A stretch of 64,000 nucleotides of DNA from Lentinus brumalis (Eukaryota > Basidiomycota > Agaricomycetes > Polyporales > Polyporaceae): positions 62,001 through 126,000 of the forward strand of contig MARA01000019.1 in assembly GCA_001792895.1 (NCBI GenBank), in the 5' to 3' direction. Each line of letters begins with the position of its first letter. Position 1 is the first letter of the stretch. Positions 46,799 to 58,633 of the stretch are shown in pieces. Both the position numbers and the translations under genes were made by a program. The notes under the pieces were generated by a model. That model ran no database searches and was not told the origin of the DNA. It saw only the letters and a list, made by a program, of their open reading frames with translations.

Positions 46799-48635
46799 AT
46801 GTCTCTCGTGGCGCCACCAGGGGCAACCAAGGTCAGAAGGGCTTCCTCGGCCCCCCGACAGTGAAGGGCGATGCCTCCTCCAACTACGTGTCCAGCCAGG
46901 CGTGCTCGCCGTCCGTCTCAATCGACAGGCCAGCGACTGGTATCGCACGCTCGACAACGAAGTAAACCGTGCGCTGAAGCTCACGAAGACGTACTGGCGG
47001 AAGGCACGCCGCCGGCAGGACTACGACGCCCGCGCCGATCAGGACCACATGGAGCTGCACGAGTGGCTGCAGCAGCTCAAGGACAAGGTCATGTCTCATT
47101 TGGAGGTGCTCATGCAGAAGGGGGAGATCCAAGGCCCGCCATACCTCATGCCCGACAACGTCGAGCTCACGTTCCTCCGCAAGTTCATCGAGCGGCAAGC
47201 GGCCGGCATTCCCCACAATCCGAGGCTACGACGCGCCTTTGGCCAGAATCGTGCCACTGGTGTCGACCCGCAATACTCATCCAAGATCTCTGTCGGCTCC
47301 TCGCCCTCCATCTCTCTAGCCGGCTGCATTGGCTTTGACAGACGTGCGTGAAACACTTTCTGCTCGTCTCGGGCATCATTCATCTCCTGATACAGAAGAG
47401 TCAAACGAGGAAGACGCGACAGCCACCGACGGCGCCGAGCAGGGCACGTCACATTCACTGCTCAACGAAGTAAACTTGAACCGTACGTGACCTGAAACAC
47501 TTTGAGCTGCTCCGATATTGATCGCACCTCCCCCATCATTCAAACAGGACGAAACCTAGCGAGCGCAAGGGCGGCGTTCTCCCGCGCTCAGAGAGACACA
47601 CAGGAGGCCTTCTCGCGGTACACTACGTGCGTGGACGCAGAGACACAGGCCCGACAGCAGCTCAGTATGCTGGAAGAGCGCCGGGACGCCCTGAGTACGT
47701 ACAGCGGCCGCCGCCGAAGTGTCGTAGTGTTCTAACTGTTTCTAGTGGCATCGCTGGCGGAGAGCTTCCGCACCGATTACATGGATTGTGCGTCCCGGTG
47801 CCTCTCTCCGCGCCGTTTAGCTGATCGTGAGACCGTCTCTTACAGCACCCAGTGGGTCTGTGAAACAGTCCCCGCATGGCGACGACATGCAAAACACTCT
47901 GGAACGATCCGACTCTCGCGCAAGTACGTCGCAATCCCATGACGAAGTAATGAACACCATGTGCGCCGCCTTCTCCCGTATATGTGCGATGCACGAACTG
48001 AGCAACAGGAACAGACCCAACAATCATGTGACCTTGCAGGACAACGTCGCGGCATGGAAGACCATGAGGGAGATGCAGTGGCCCCACGGCGATGCTATGG
48101 CTGTCCCCGATGTCTCCCGAGGGCACCACGAATTGAGCTCAGTTGATCAGGTACGGTGTGTATGCATGCGTGGACACCGTTCATCACTGAATCTCGGCAC
48201 TCGCTATCTTTAGACATACTCACCAGCAGCGCGGGCCCAGGAAATGCAGATGAACGCCTTGGGCCAGATGGAGCGTAAGCATCCACGAAGCTGGGAGGAG
48301 CTGCAAAGTACGGACCCTCCCTCTCTCGTCCGTACATACCGCTGAATGAACATCTGCCTTCCAGGTCAGACCGCGTTCGAAGTGAGTGATTCAAGACTGT
48401 GCGTAAAAGTGTTATGGTGTGACCGTCTATGATGACGCTCAAGGATATGTCTTCCCTGCCACCGCGAAAACGCCATCAGATATCCGGCACAGACTTCCTG
48501 GCAACTTCTCGCTCGGTATGCTCCTCAATAAGGCAATCCCCGATGGCGGCGCCGGGGCATGCGGCGATGCATCAAAGCGTCGCCGTCTTGACCGGCGCAC
48601 CGCCGAATGCGGAGCTGAGCGGCCTGGGCTTATGA
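46799..48635 (+). CDS. gene O: nine-exon, largely helical/coiled-coil protein of unknown function
   Basis: Exons 46799-46831, 46896-47343, 47396-47482, 47548-47694, 47746-47787, 47846-48150, 48214-48274, 48365-48381 and 48444-48635 give 443 residues (phases 0,1,1,1,1,0,1,0). Exon 2 is rich in charged helices (LDNEVNRALKLTKTYWRKAR, MELHEWLQQLKDKVMSHLEV, LTFLRKFIERQAAG). Exon 4 is a coiled-coil-like helix (ASARAAFSRAQRDTQEAFSR, then LSMLEERRDAL). Exon 6 is again helical (HDEVMNTMCAAFSRICAMHE). The end is basic then Ala/Gly-rich. It is the most ordered protein of the 41-51 kb region, and could belong to a structural or nuclear complex; I do not recognise it. The 17-nt exon 8 is small but phase-consistent. 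Confidence 0.68.
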
Positions 48636-49406
48636 CTCGGCAACTAGCGGTACTCGTTTCCGACGGTGTATGTATACGATCTATCTGCCGCAGTGAACTC
48701 TCCCGGAGATGCTCACGCCGCTCACTCCGCAGTTACACTACGCGTTTCACCTGATGCGCCGACACCCCTCCCTCTCCCTCCTATGCAACTATCACCTCAT
48801 GCGCCGACACCACTTGGACATTCGCGCGCTCCATGCACAAGGCTATGTCATGTTGTGCCTCTATTCCGCTACGACCCGCCCGCCATGCCCGCATTGCTCT
48901 GACATATCTTTATGCTGTCGAGACACCGGACTCTCTTCCCATTCGAGATATCCTGCATCCGCATCCGCATCCACATCCTAATCATTCATCTGTAGATATT
49001 TGCATCCGCTGTACAACGGCCCTGGGCAAGCCGTTTCGTTTGTGAGGCTCCCGGCCTGTCATGCCTTCCCGGACTGACTCGTGACAGTTCCCGTGTAGAT
49101 TGTACCTTCGCTGTCGTTCGCTGCAATCTTATGTTGTTATACTAGTCATCTTCTCACCTTCTGCGCTTCTTCATACTTCTGTTCATACTTGATCATTTGC
49201 TCCATTCACCGGGCGAAGACTCGATCGCAAGTAGATTCTCCATATTTCGGAACATATGAGAAAGTCCGGCGAGCGTCGCGAGGCACACGTTCTGGAGCGA
49301 TGCGCTCGTCGAACTGTACGTAGCTGTGCTTTCCCTAGTATCAGTCGCTGATGCTGCTCTCAGGGACATCCGGCTCTCTCACCCTCACCGAGCCACAAAA
49401 ATGTTG
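48636..49406. other. intergenic
   Basis: Pyrimidine-rich, with a short (GCATCC)-like repeat near 48954-48976. No coding sequence supported. Confidence 0.5.
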
Positions 49407-50235
49407 AGGCCTCGGGCTGTTTTTCGCCGACGTCTACACGGCGATTCAAGAGCCCCATGAACCTCGCGCTCAGCTGTCCAGATTCCGTCCGTCCGTCACC
49501 CCGCGCATCCACACTCTGGCCCAAGCTCAATCCACACCCATACCCGCTGTCTACATGGGAGATCACGAGTCGTACAAGAGCTCAAAGGAGCAAACTCGTG
49601 CAGGCGGTAGCTATGCGAATCGCCTCACGCCTTACATACATGGGGCTCTCAGTATTGTCAAACCTGAATTCATCCATCGGTCGACACTCGTATTTCTCAC
49701 ACGCAACCTCGCGAATAAGTAGGGGTGAACAGGAGCTTTCCCTCGACTTTGGAGTGGCCCGCAAGACTACACACTCTGAAGTTTCGGTTACTCGTGGAAC
49801 ATGCCCCCGGAATGTTCATAGAGTATCGCCCGAGTCCGCGAAACGACTCCAACAAGAGATCGCAAGTTCAAGCGTCATATCACGGTCTCTTGCTCAGCGA
49901 GGATTCAGCTGGTCGTGAAGCAGGCAACGTAAGTACTCCTTCAGACAACTCGAAGGCTGGAGTCATTCTAATGCCAGTTTGACCAGAGTTCACCCACGGG
50001 CTGACATCGAGATCAGCGTTATGCATCTATGGAGGTCCACAACTCTGACGTCAGATATTCTGGAAAGTCAGGAACGATTCGTGAAGCAGGTTTCTGGCCG
50101 GTAGTAGTCCGGTTCCAGCCGGCTCCGAGATCTACATTGACCCATCTGGGCGCCGCAGCCAGGCTCGGGAATGCCCTCCTTCTCGGCTCCTCGGAGGAAG
50201 AGAAGAAGCTCTGTATCGCTTTGTGCGCCTGGTAG
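49407..50235 (+). pseudogene. gene P: protein of unknown function, apparently frameshifted
   Basis: An open stretch 49407-49722 (VTPRIHTLAQAQSTPIPAVY, MGDHESYKSSKEQTRAGGSY, STLVFLTRNLANK) ends in a stop. Coding then resumes at once in another frame from about 49725 (RSFPSTLEWPARLHTLKFRL) to 49929. That exon joins in phase 0 to 50019-50235 (MEVHNSDVRYSGKSG, WPVVVRFQPAPRS, ending CIALCAW). No acceptable intron bridges the switch near 49720-49735, so either a 1-2 base indel has broken the gene or a sequencing error is present. Function unknown. Confidence 0.4.
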
Positions 50236-50515
50236 TAACATTCAAGGCGAGCTATCAGCTAAAGTAAGTCCATTCGCGTGGTCCGGGTGTCGAAGAGTGA
50301 AGCTCACAACGCGAGGCGTCGGTCACTGGCTCTCCCCGACCAGTCTTCAATCGACGCAGACATGCTGCGGCACAGGTAGTCTTCATAATAAGCTGACGAC
50401 ATGCTGCCGGCCTTTTGCCGAGGTGGCCTGGAGGACCTCGAGGCTGAGCGGCTGTGTCTCACGTAAGCCAACGGTACCTCGAAGATGCCTTTTCGAGACA
50501 ACCTCAAGTACTCGT

Positions 50516-50819
50516 GTTAACGGCGTGTTCGTGGTGTCTGCAGAGCATTTCATGGCTCGCCCCAAGGTCAGTGACTCCCCCCGCTCTCTCCTGTGCCTAT
50601 GGCTGTTCATTCTCCTCTCGCCGACCCCAGAACAAAAATTTCCTGGCGCTGCGCCTCTCGCATTCGTGGACGCTTTGCCCGCTTTGGTCCCAAAAGCACA
50701 GCACATCGCTTTGGTTGGATCCGGGTTTTCAAGAACTCGGAGCTTTTGCGCCGGAGGTCATTCATAACAGCTGGACAACAAAATGCTTTGGCACTACCCA
50801 TGGGGCCGCCTGGTCATAG
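50516..50819 (+). CDS. partial two-exon coding segment
   Basis: An exon ending at 50566 (GVFVVSAEHFMARPK) joins in phase 0 across a 64-nt intron to 50631-50819 (NKNFLALRLSHSWTLCPLW, WLDPGFQELGAFAPEV, ending THGAAWS). The 5' part could not be traced with confidence. It may be the 3' end of gene P or a separate gene. Unknown function. Confidence 0.4.
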
Positions 50820-50997
50820 CCGGAACCTTAGCTTTGCTTTTCGCGTGAGTACCACGTGCGCATGGCACAGACGCATTCATGTCCGACTCTTTCACTTTGT
50901 CCAGGACCTGACATATAAGAACCAGGCGCGCAGCGTACGCCAACAATTGACCTTTCCCTCTGTCCCCTCTCCCTCCCCTCCTTCTCGTCTTTGCATC

Positions 50998-52683
50998 ATG
51001 GCATCACGACGTGGTCGCTTCCGAAGTACGTCTTCCTACGCTCTTTGCTCATCGCGCGTCGGAGATTGACGCCTACCAGCTAAACTCTGCCGAAATTTCG
51101 CGCTTGGACACTGTCCCCAGGGCGAGAAGTGCAACTACATCCATGCCTCTCCCGAAGTCATCCAGACGAACAGCATCGGGCCGCTACTTCAGACATCGGT
51201 CAGCCATTGTCATACATATATCGTTTGTGGTTCGTGGTGCTGACGCAAGCATTGACTTCTCGACAGACCAGCCAGAGAAGTCAGGATGGTCCTCTGTCTG
51301 CCACAACCATCTCTCCTTCGCCGTGGCTCGCGGTCTCTCCTGCAACCAATACGAGTTCTGACCAGCTTGCATACAACTGGAGCAACTCTTCGCATGCAGG
51401 GTTCCCGTCGTCCCGGATCAAGTATCGTCCATTGTCCTGGCGGACTACGCTTTGCAGGCACTTCCTCAAGAATCGTGGTTGGTGTCCACTAGGTGACGCA
51501 TGCAACTAGTACGTGACACGACACCACCGTCGTCGAAAATACTCACAGTAGCTGTGCTTGACAGCATCCACGATCTCACGCTGGCGGAGTTCGCGAAGAA
51601 CGATGTGCGCTTACACATTCGCCGTGGAGAGCGCGGCAAGGCAGGTAGCAAGCACAGTCACTGTTGGGCATACATCCAGGGCTTGTGCCACGTGCAAGAC
51701 TGCCAGTACCTTCACCCTGCTGCAATCAATATGTGTGAGTGTACACCATCATCCTAGCCGATACCTTTCTCTGATGGACCTTACACGCATTGCAGTTGCT
51801 ACCCACACTCCGTGTCTCGCTTGGCCGAACTGCCGTCGAGGTCCGCTCTGTCCACTCAAACACCCCGAACCGTACATTTCGAACTCTCCCACGACGTCCC
51901 CCGCCGCTCGCCCTGCGATGCTCCAGGCAAGTGTTCCTGGCCACGCTGACGCGGTCCCTCGCGGGGCGATGCAATACCCGGGTATGTTTTACTTCAACGT
52001 GCCCTCGCAGCCTCCGCCGTCTCTCGCCCCTCCACTTTCCCTTCCACCGCCACCGCAGGCCCCCACGATGACCTCTCAGCCGCCGGTCGCCTTCACAAAC
52101 CCTTGGGAGGGATGGCAGATGCAGGTACCCTATACACCTGCGGCTATGACATACACTCCCATGGCCGTGACCGCTCCGTCATGGCCAACTGTCGGATTCA
52201 ACGAGTCAAGCAATCGTCCGCCCGCTGTACCTTACTTCGCCGTCTCTGTATACGATGATACGACTCTACCGCAGCCGCCAGCGCCGGAATACGAAGATCC
52301 CGTTCCCCGGCAGGCGCACATGTCGAACTACACGTATCACCCGGTCCCCTTGGATGAAGCCCCGCAGCCGCGGTCCTTCTCGACGCCGAACGAGGACTTC
52401 CCATACGTGCCACCGAAGGAGCAGCGGAACGGGCACGCGAAGCGAGTAAGCGTGTCGCTGCAGAACAAGGAGGCGATGGACGCGCTCGGGCTTGACAGCA
52501 GCTCACACGGGAGGTTGCCGTGGCAGACACACTCCGATCGACTTGCGCGCAGGGTGAGTGTCTCAGTGTGAAGCGAAACTCGGATGCGTCATTTCTGTTG
52601 CTGACCGGGGATGCTCTACGCAGAGTTGGGCGCCGTCGTCGTCAATTCGCACCGCCCAGGCGACGCCGCCGCCCGTCATGTAA
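50998..52683 (+). CDS. CCCH-type zinc-finger protein with four fingers
   Basis: Exons 50998-51025, 51080-51198, 51267-51508, 51565-51734, 51796-52553 and 52624-52683 give 458 residues. Four CCCH motifs are visible: CRNFALGHCPQGEKCNYIH (13-31, C-x7-C-x5-C-x3-H); a second at 112-132 (C-x9-C-x5-C-x3-H), whose NYIH is restored only by splicing; CWAYIQGLCHVQDCQYLH (163-180); and CLAWPNCRRGPLCPLKH (193-209). Such fingers usually bind single-stranded RNA. The C-terminal half is disordered and rich in Pro, Ala and Tyr (QPPPSLAPPLSLPPPPQ) with a basic patch (KRVSVSLQNKEAMDALGL). Likely an RNA-binding regulator. The splice through finger 2 is strong support for the model. Confidence 0.88.
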
Positions 52684-53434
52684 GGACTGTGACTCGTGAG
52701 GCGGTGCGCGCACCTCCGCTCTTATCTCTTCATTTCGATCATGGGCTCTCGCGGGCGCGGTCGGACCCAGGAAGGCCGGACCATCGTTCTCATTCATCGG
52801 ATACCATAATGTTTACTCCCGCTCACCTGATGCATACACGACATCCCCGTCTCGCGCGTACTCTTTCATACTTCCTTTTTCCTTCCTCTCCACCCTCCCA
52901 TTCCGCCATTTTGTCTCTTGATACGTTCCTCATTCATTTCACGCCCATGCTCGCGTCTCGGAACATCATTCATCGCTCACTGGCCTGGACTGGCACGTTG
53001 CAATTGTACTTCCCTCACTGTTGTAGTATCTGTACAACTCTGTACCGTACATACCATCATCATAATGATACCTCGTGGACCCTTTTATTGTCTGTCGCGT
53101 CGCCAACTGACAGCAGCTTCGTGCTTCTGCACAATTCGCAGTCGGAGTCCCTTCCGCCGACGCGGATCGATGTGGCATCCGCAAGTCGCGAGAGCTCCTA
53201 CGGTCCGTGTGGCCGAGGTACAAGGCTGGATGTTGCCATATAAGACTCCTTCAAAGTCTCCAGTCCTCGATGTTCTTTCGATCGGCTAACGACTTGCCAA
53301 GTAGTGAGAGTGCGAGCGAGCTTTGGACCCGTGGCCGCCGCAGTCCAAAGGCGGAAAGTAACTTTAGGGCAGGCGCCCTCAGGCCTCAGAGCGCGTCCAT
53401 TGCTGCGTTCATCCAACGTCAAGTACCGCATACG
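52684..53434. other. intergenic
   Basis: 3' flank of the zinc-finger gene and promoter of the F-box gene. No coding sequence supported. Confidence 0.5.
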
Positions 53435-55187
53435 ATGACTGGCACCTTGAAAGCCACAACGTCTCAGTGAGTCTCGAGTTGGTTCAAGAGTTCTATAGAA
53501 ACGAGATCGCTCGAATCACAGCTTGCTTGACCTCAACTCGGATGTACTCGTCCAAATATTCGAAGAACTACGACCTGGCCGTCAATTACGAGCGTTATCC
53601 GAGAGCTGCCAATATGCCAGATCACTCACCATGCCGATCCTGTTCCGCGAGTGCACCGTGGATATGGAGGAACCCATAACGTTGCAGTTCCTCCCAACTG
53701 CATTGTGGCCATATGTTTGGTACGCTTGCAGCTATATAGCCGTTACTCGAGTCCCGACGAGCTTGCGTCATTTGCCCAGCTCTCTTCTGCTCCTGGACCG
53801 ATGTTTTCTCAGAAAAGCAAGCCAATCAAAGCCCGACGACCCTCTGCTTTGTGGCGTCCTCGACGCTGGGGTGCTGAGGAGATCGTTTCCCGAGATGCCT
53901 CGACTCAATTCCATCACCGTCTCGATGAGCTGCGGAGAGTTACATGAGTTACGAGGAGACGTCGCGGCGGCTCTGCTCTCGGCCCCTCAAGTTCGCGATG
54001 TTCATATTGGGTGGTTCCTCTTCTGTCCCCGGCAGTCCTTCCCTCATAACTCACTCCACGATATCTCGCCGTTAACGTCTTTCCAGTACACGAAGAATCC
54101 GTACCACCTTCCCCCTAGAGCTCACCCATCTGAGCTCGAAGCCATAGCCATCGCCGTCTGCAAGTTGAATGCAAGCCTCGAGGTGCTCAAGCTCCCAACT
54201 GAAACAACGCCTCTTCAAGACATGTCCCGGCTCGACTGGCCTCGATTGGGTCATCTAATTCTCCACGGAGATACTCCGACGCAATCACCCATCCCAATCA
54301 TCGCCGTGCTTTGCCGGATGCCGCGGTTGCGCATCCTCACTCTCGAACTCACCATCCTTCCGGGCATGAACAGGCAGTGTATATGGCCGCCGCACTGGAC
54401 CATAGGCGACCCGCTGCCCCAGATCGAAGAGCTGACGGTGACGCATCCTCATCCCCAGGACCTGCTATATACCCATCTGCCCCCCTCCGTCCGCCGGATG
54501 TCTCTGTGCTGCTCTCCGTGCTACGCGCTGCAGCTATGGCGTCCATACGACTATAGCCGATGGAAGTCGCCTCTCCCCTCCACATCCGAGCTGCTTCGAA
54601 TCCTGTCCGGGTCGTCACTGCCACACCTCACCCATCTCGGAATCGATTACAGCCCGGATAGCCAGGAGGACCAGCTCCTCCAGCACTTGGTTGACTCCTA
54701 TCCTCATCTGACCTCGCTCGAACTGCATCGTATGGGCGACACGCCGCTCGCATGGCCGGAGGATACGCCTACAATGGTGAATGCAATGCTACTGTCACTT
54801 GCCGCGGTGCACTGACCCCAAGACCAGACTTTTGTTACTCGTGCGCTATCGCGGCTCCGTCACCTCGACGCGGTTCGTTTGAACCTGAACATGAACAACA
54901 GCGGACGGCCTCAGTATAGCGACAGGAAGATCTTTGAGTGGACGAGTTCGCGATCGCTGGAGATAGCGAACATGATCGCGCCCAAGCTGGGTCCTTCCGT
55001 CACTCTCCTTTCGCTCTTGTCGCCAGGGTCTACTGGTGCAAAATGGTTCGAGTATCGCGTCTCCGCGGCAGAGGGCAAGCCGCGCGTGGTGTCGGGAACG
55101 GCAACACTGAAGGTACGTCGATCATAGTCATTCCTGCTCTGCTGCGCTGACATTCTACAGACGGTTGATTACCCCGCGCCCTCCTAA
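53435..55187 (+). CDS. F-box/LRR protein, intact tandem copy 1
   Basis: Exons 53435-53466, 53522-54776, 54828-55112 and 55161-55187 give 532 residues (phases 2,0,0). The F-box starts right after the first intron: LLDLNSDVLVQIFEELRPG, then LRALSESCQYARSL (residues about 12-45). The body has leucine-rich segments (VLRRSFPEMPRLNSITVSM, PRLRILTLELTILPGM, LPHLTHLGIDYS, YPHLTSLELHRMG) and a separately encoded tail ending TVDYPAPS. It would serve as a substrate receptor of an SCF ubiquitin ligase. A close paralogue with the same exon layout follows at 55879-57656. It is not close in sequence to the F-box genes at 4.6 and 34.7 kb. Confidence 0.88.
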
Positions 55188-55256
55188 AACCAATCATACA
55201 CCGGTACTGCGCTTGAGAGACGGGTTTTCTTTCATGAGATACTTATACTCTGTTGT

Positions 55257-55577
55257 TTGCGTAGCACCTGCTCTTGTAGTAGATTCTTACGCCGTACGCT
55301 GGCTGAGATCATGGCCCTATCCAGCACGGAGCTTGTTCTGAGCTGGCTGAGATGGACGATGAGCGGTACCTGCGACCGTCATCGACGCGACGCAATCGAG
55401 CAGGACGGACCACCCAATTTCACGAGCGACGATTCCTGGACTTTGGACGCTCTTAGATGCGTATACGGTGCGTGCGCCTTCTTCACCACCTCACTGGGAC
55501 TAGGTTCTATTGGTGATCAACGGCCGCAAGAAGGACTGTGGAAGCACGTCCGTCCGTACGCTGCCTGCAGAAGCTAG
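55257..55577 (+). pseudogene. unit X, fragment of unknown gene (copy 1)
   Basis: A segment with HRRDAIEQDG (around 55381-55406) and SWTLDALRCVYGACAFF is matched about 2.9 kb downstream (58245-58600) by RRDAIEQDEVHVIAFG and TWNQDGLGCIRGAFAFL. In copy 1 the continuation corresponding to VVNGRKN is in another frame, so it is decayed. The encoded protein is not recognised. It lies directly after F-box copy 1, as the other X lies after the F-box tail fragment. Confidence 0.4.
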
Positions 55578-55878
55578 ACGCGGGCTAAGTAGTAGTGCTA
55601 CCACGGTGCTACGTGGTCCTTGTGCGTTTCCAGTGTCCGAGCCTTCGCCGCGATGACTTGATGGTACGGAATTACTCACACTGACATGGGCGACGGGTTG
55701 TCTTTGTAAATCAGCTCTTCCGTGTATGCGGAAGTGCAGGCAGGGTATGATACTACTACATTGGGTCCGTGAGGTGGCGAACCACAAATAAGTGAGTGAC
55801 TTTTGGGCAGGCGTCCTCGGAGCGCGTACTTCCCTGTACTTCCAAAAGCGTTGTCCCATCTTCTTACCACATATTTAG

Positions 55879-57656
55879 ATGACGAGCACCTTGGACGCTA
55901 CCCGTTGCTCGTGAGTTCTGGTTTCCGATCTGATTTACCAGGTGCAGAAATAACTACCACATTGCTCGCATCGCAGGCTGCTTGATCTCAACTCGGACAT
56001 CCTCGTCCAAATATTCAAGGACCTACGACCTAGCCATCAATTACGAGCTCTATCCGAGAGCTGCCAATATGGAAGGTCCCTCATTATGCCGGTGCTGTTC
56101 CGCGAGTGCTGCGTGATTATGGAGGAACCCATAACTTCGCACTTCCTCCAACTGCGTTGTGGCCCTATGTTCGGTACGCTTGCAGCTGTGATTAGTTGAG
56201 TCCCGAGTCCCGACCAGCTTACATAGTCTTCCTAGATCTCTTCTGCTCCTTGACGGATGTCCTTCTAAGAATTCAATGGAATCACAGGGCAGAACCGACA
56301 CCTACGCGTACTCCCTGCGATACAGTGACGACCCTCTGCTTTGTGGTGTTCTCGACGCCGGCGTGCTGAGGAGATCGTTGCCCGAGATGCCTCCATTGCA
56401 TTCTATTTCTGTTTCCCTGAACTGCGGAGAGATACACGGTATTCGAGGCGACGTCGTGGCGGCTCTATTCTCAGTCCCTCAAGTCCGCGATGTGCAAGTC
56501 TCATTGTTCCTCTTCTGTCCCCGACAATCCTTCCCGCACACGCTCCATGATTTCTCGCCGTCGACGTCTTTCCGATACACGAAAAATCCGTATCACCTAC
56601 CCCCTAGAGCTCATCCATCTGAGCTTGAAGCCATATCTATCGTTGTCAGCACGGTGCACGCAAGCCTCGAGGTTCTCAAGCTCCCAGTCGAAACCACGTC
56701 TCTTCGAGCCATGTCTCGGCTCGACTGGCCTCAGTTGCATCACATAATCCTCCACGGAGACACTCCAACCAATCTAACTATTCCCATCATTGCCCTTATC
56801 TGTCAGATGCCGCGGTTGCGCATACTAACGCTCGAACTCACCATCCTTCCGAGCATGAGCAGGCAGTGCATATGGCCGCCGAACTGGACTGTAGGCGGCC
56901 CGTTGCCCCAGATAGAAGAGCTGAGGGCGACGCATCCTCATCCCGATGACCTGCTATATGCCCGTCTTCCTACCACCGTCCGCCGGATGTCTCTATGCTG
57001 CTTGCCATGTTACGCGCTGCAGCTATGGCACCCTAAAAAGTATGGACGATGGAATTCGCCGCTCCCCTCCGCATCCGAACTGCTTCGAATCCTGTCGGGA
57101 TCGTCGCTGCCGTACCTCACACATCTCGGGATCGACTATACTAGCCCGGACAAGCAGGAGAACCTGCTTGTGCAGCACTTCTCTGACGCTTTTCCTCGAC
57201 TGACTTCGCTTGAACTGCACCGTGTGGGAGACACAACGGTCGCCTGGCCTGATGATATGCCTATCGCGGTGAGTCTGCTTCTTTGACATGTGGTAGATGG
57301 CTGAACTCAGAAACAGATCACTCATGGACTGTCGCGGCTTCGTCTCCTGAAAGAGGTCCGTTTGAACTTGAACATAGACCAGAGCGAAGGCCCGTACGAT
57401 CCCTGGACGTACAGAGAGTGGCTGCGTGGTAAGATGCATGAGATCGCGGAGCAGATCGAACCCATGCTCGGTCCATGTGTCGCTCAGCTCTCTCTGCTGG
57501 CGCCAACATCGACTGGTGCACGATGGAGGGAGTATCGCTTTACGGCCACAGAGACGCCAAGACGTTTGGTCTCAGAAGTTGAAAGTGAGAATGTACGTTC
57601 ACGAATTCATTGATGCTTCGGCTGCACTGAGAGTTCCACAGTCCTTCACGTTCTAG
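55879..57656 (+). pseudogene. F-box/LRR tandem copy 2, frameshifted near the N-terminus
   Basis: The layout equals copy 1: a 32-nt first exon (55879-55910), a large exon from 55977 to 57268, then 57317-57592 and 57642-57656. The F-box is present (LLDLNSDILVQIFKDLRPS). Near 56145-56150 one C is missing compared with copy 1 (cctccaactgc versus cctcccaactgc), shifting the frame into a stop after about 20 codons. Downstream the frame is open again for about 330 codons with all LRR segments (VLRRSLPEMPPLHSISVSLN onward), and the splice sites and end (SFTF) are intact. So the decay is recent, or a shorter protein without an F-box is made from an ATG near 56276. Confidence 0.8.
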
Positions 57657-57885
57657 TAGGAGGACGCCGAGGAGAAGGCACAACATGAGAGTACCTATAC
57701 CGTCATTGTGTGGCGTTGAATAGACATATTCAGGCTTTTGCGACGTTGTTGACGTCTCTATACATGTGCTGTACTCGAAGAGATTGCGGCTGGGCAGAGA
57801 CCCCCATGCCCCTGGTGAGATCAATGTCGCAGGCTTCTATCGGCTGCCCAAAGGGTCTTTTCCTCTTCTGCCCCGTTCCCACCAG

Positions 57886-57965
57886 TTGGTGCAAGATGGA
57901 TTGAGTATCGCGTCTCCGCCGCAGAAGGAATGCAATGCGTGGTATCGCAAACGGCAAACTCAGCG
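57886..57965 (+). pseudogene. F-box/LRR tandem copy 3, tail fragment
   Basis: These 80 bases, ending at a conserved GTACGTC donor, align with the end of exon 3 of copy 1 (tggtgcaagatgg, gagtatcgcgtctccgc). A one-base shift gives a stop in the original frame. Only the tail is recognisable, so this is the oldest or most truncated copy of the series. Confidence 0.65.
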
Positions 57966-58238
57966 GTACGTCAACAGACTTGGGTCACTGGCATGCTTGC
58001 TGTTTCCTGACAGATCCATAGGCATTCACGTTATAAGAGGGCGCTGGGGATACAGATCGCATCATGACTGCCAGTGTACTCTACCCATACAATGGACGCT
58101 CGGGCGACAGTTGAATGTAAAAGATATATTCCCTTATGTGGGTACAGCACCGCGAGGCTCTTGTTTCGCAGTTCGCGACCTTGGTGGTCTACTTGCGGAG
58201 GTGCTAAGGATGCAGTACGCGGCCGCAAAAGGCAATAG

Positions 58239-58610
58239 TCGCGTGAGCGACGCGACGCGATCGAGCAGGACGAGGTGCACGTGATCGCATTCGGCACAAG
58301 ATCGACGACGGACGTCGAAGTTGCGTCGAAGTCACCTCATCTTGGGGGGATATATAGCAGCTGGGGTTGTCTTCCTATCATCGCCGTGTCCCTCTCGTTC
58401 TTCCCCCGCTCTCCCCGCTCTCAGTATCCCTACCCGCTTACTTGCCCCGGGCACCCCTGCTCGTCGACGACGACGGACCCGACCATGCGAACACCAGGAG
58501 CAACGATACCTGGAACCAGGACGGCCTCGGATGCATACGCGGTGCGTTCGCCTTCTTGAACCTCGTGAGGGCTGGGTTGGTGGTCAACGGTCGCAAGAAT
58601 GAGTGTGATG
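58239..58610 (+). pseudogene. unit X, fragment of unknown gene (copy 2)
   Basis: Second copy of the unit at 55257-55577 (RRDAIEQDEVHVIAFG; TWNQDGLGCIRGAFAFL; AGLVVNGRKNE). It is better preserved than copy 1, but I could not define a start or a complete exon chain. The codons after NGRKNE run into the hairpin region. Protein not recognised. Confidence 0.4.
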
Positions 58611-58633
58611 GAGGCGGGAGGACCTTGGGGCAT

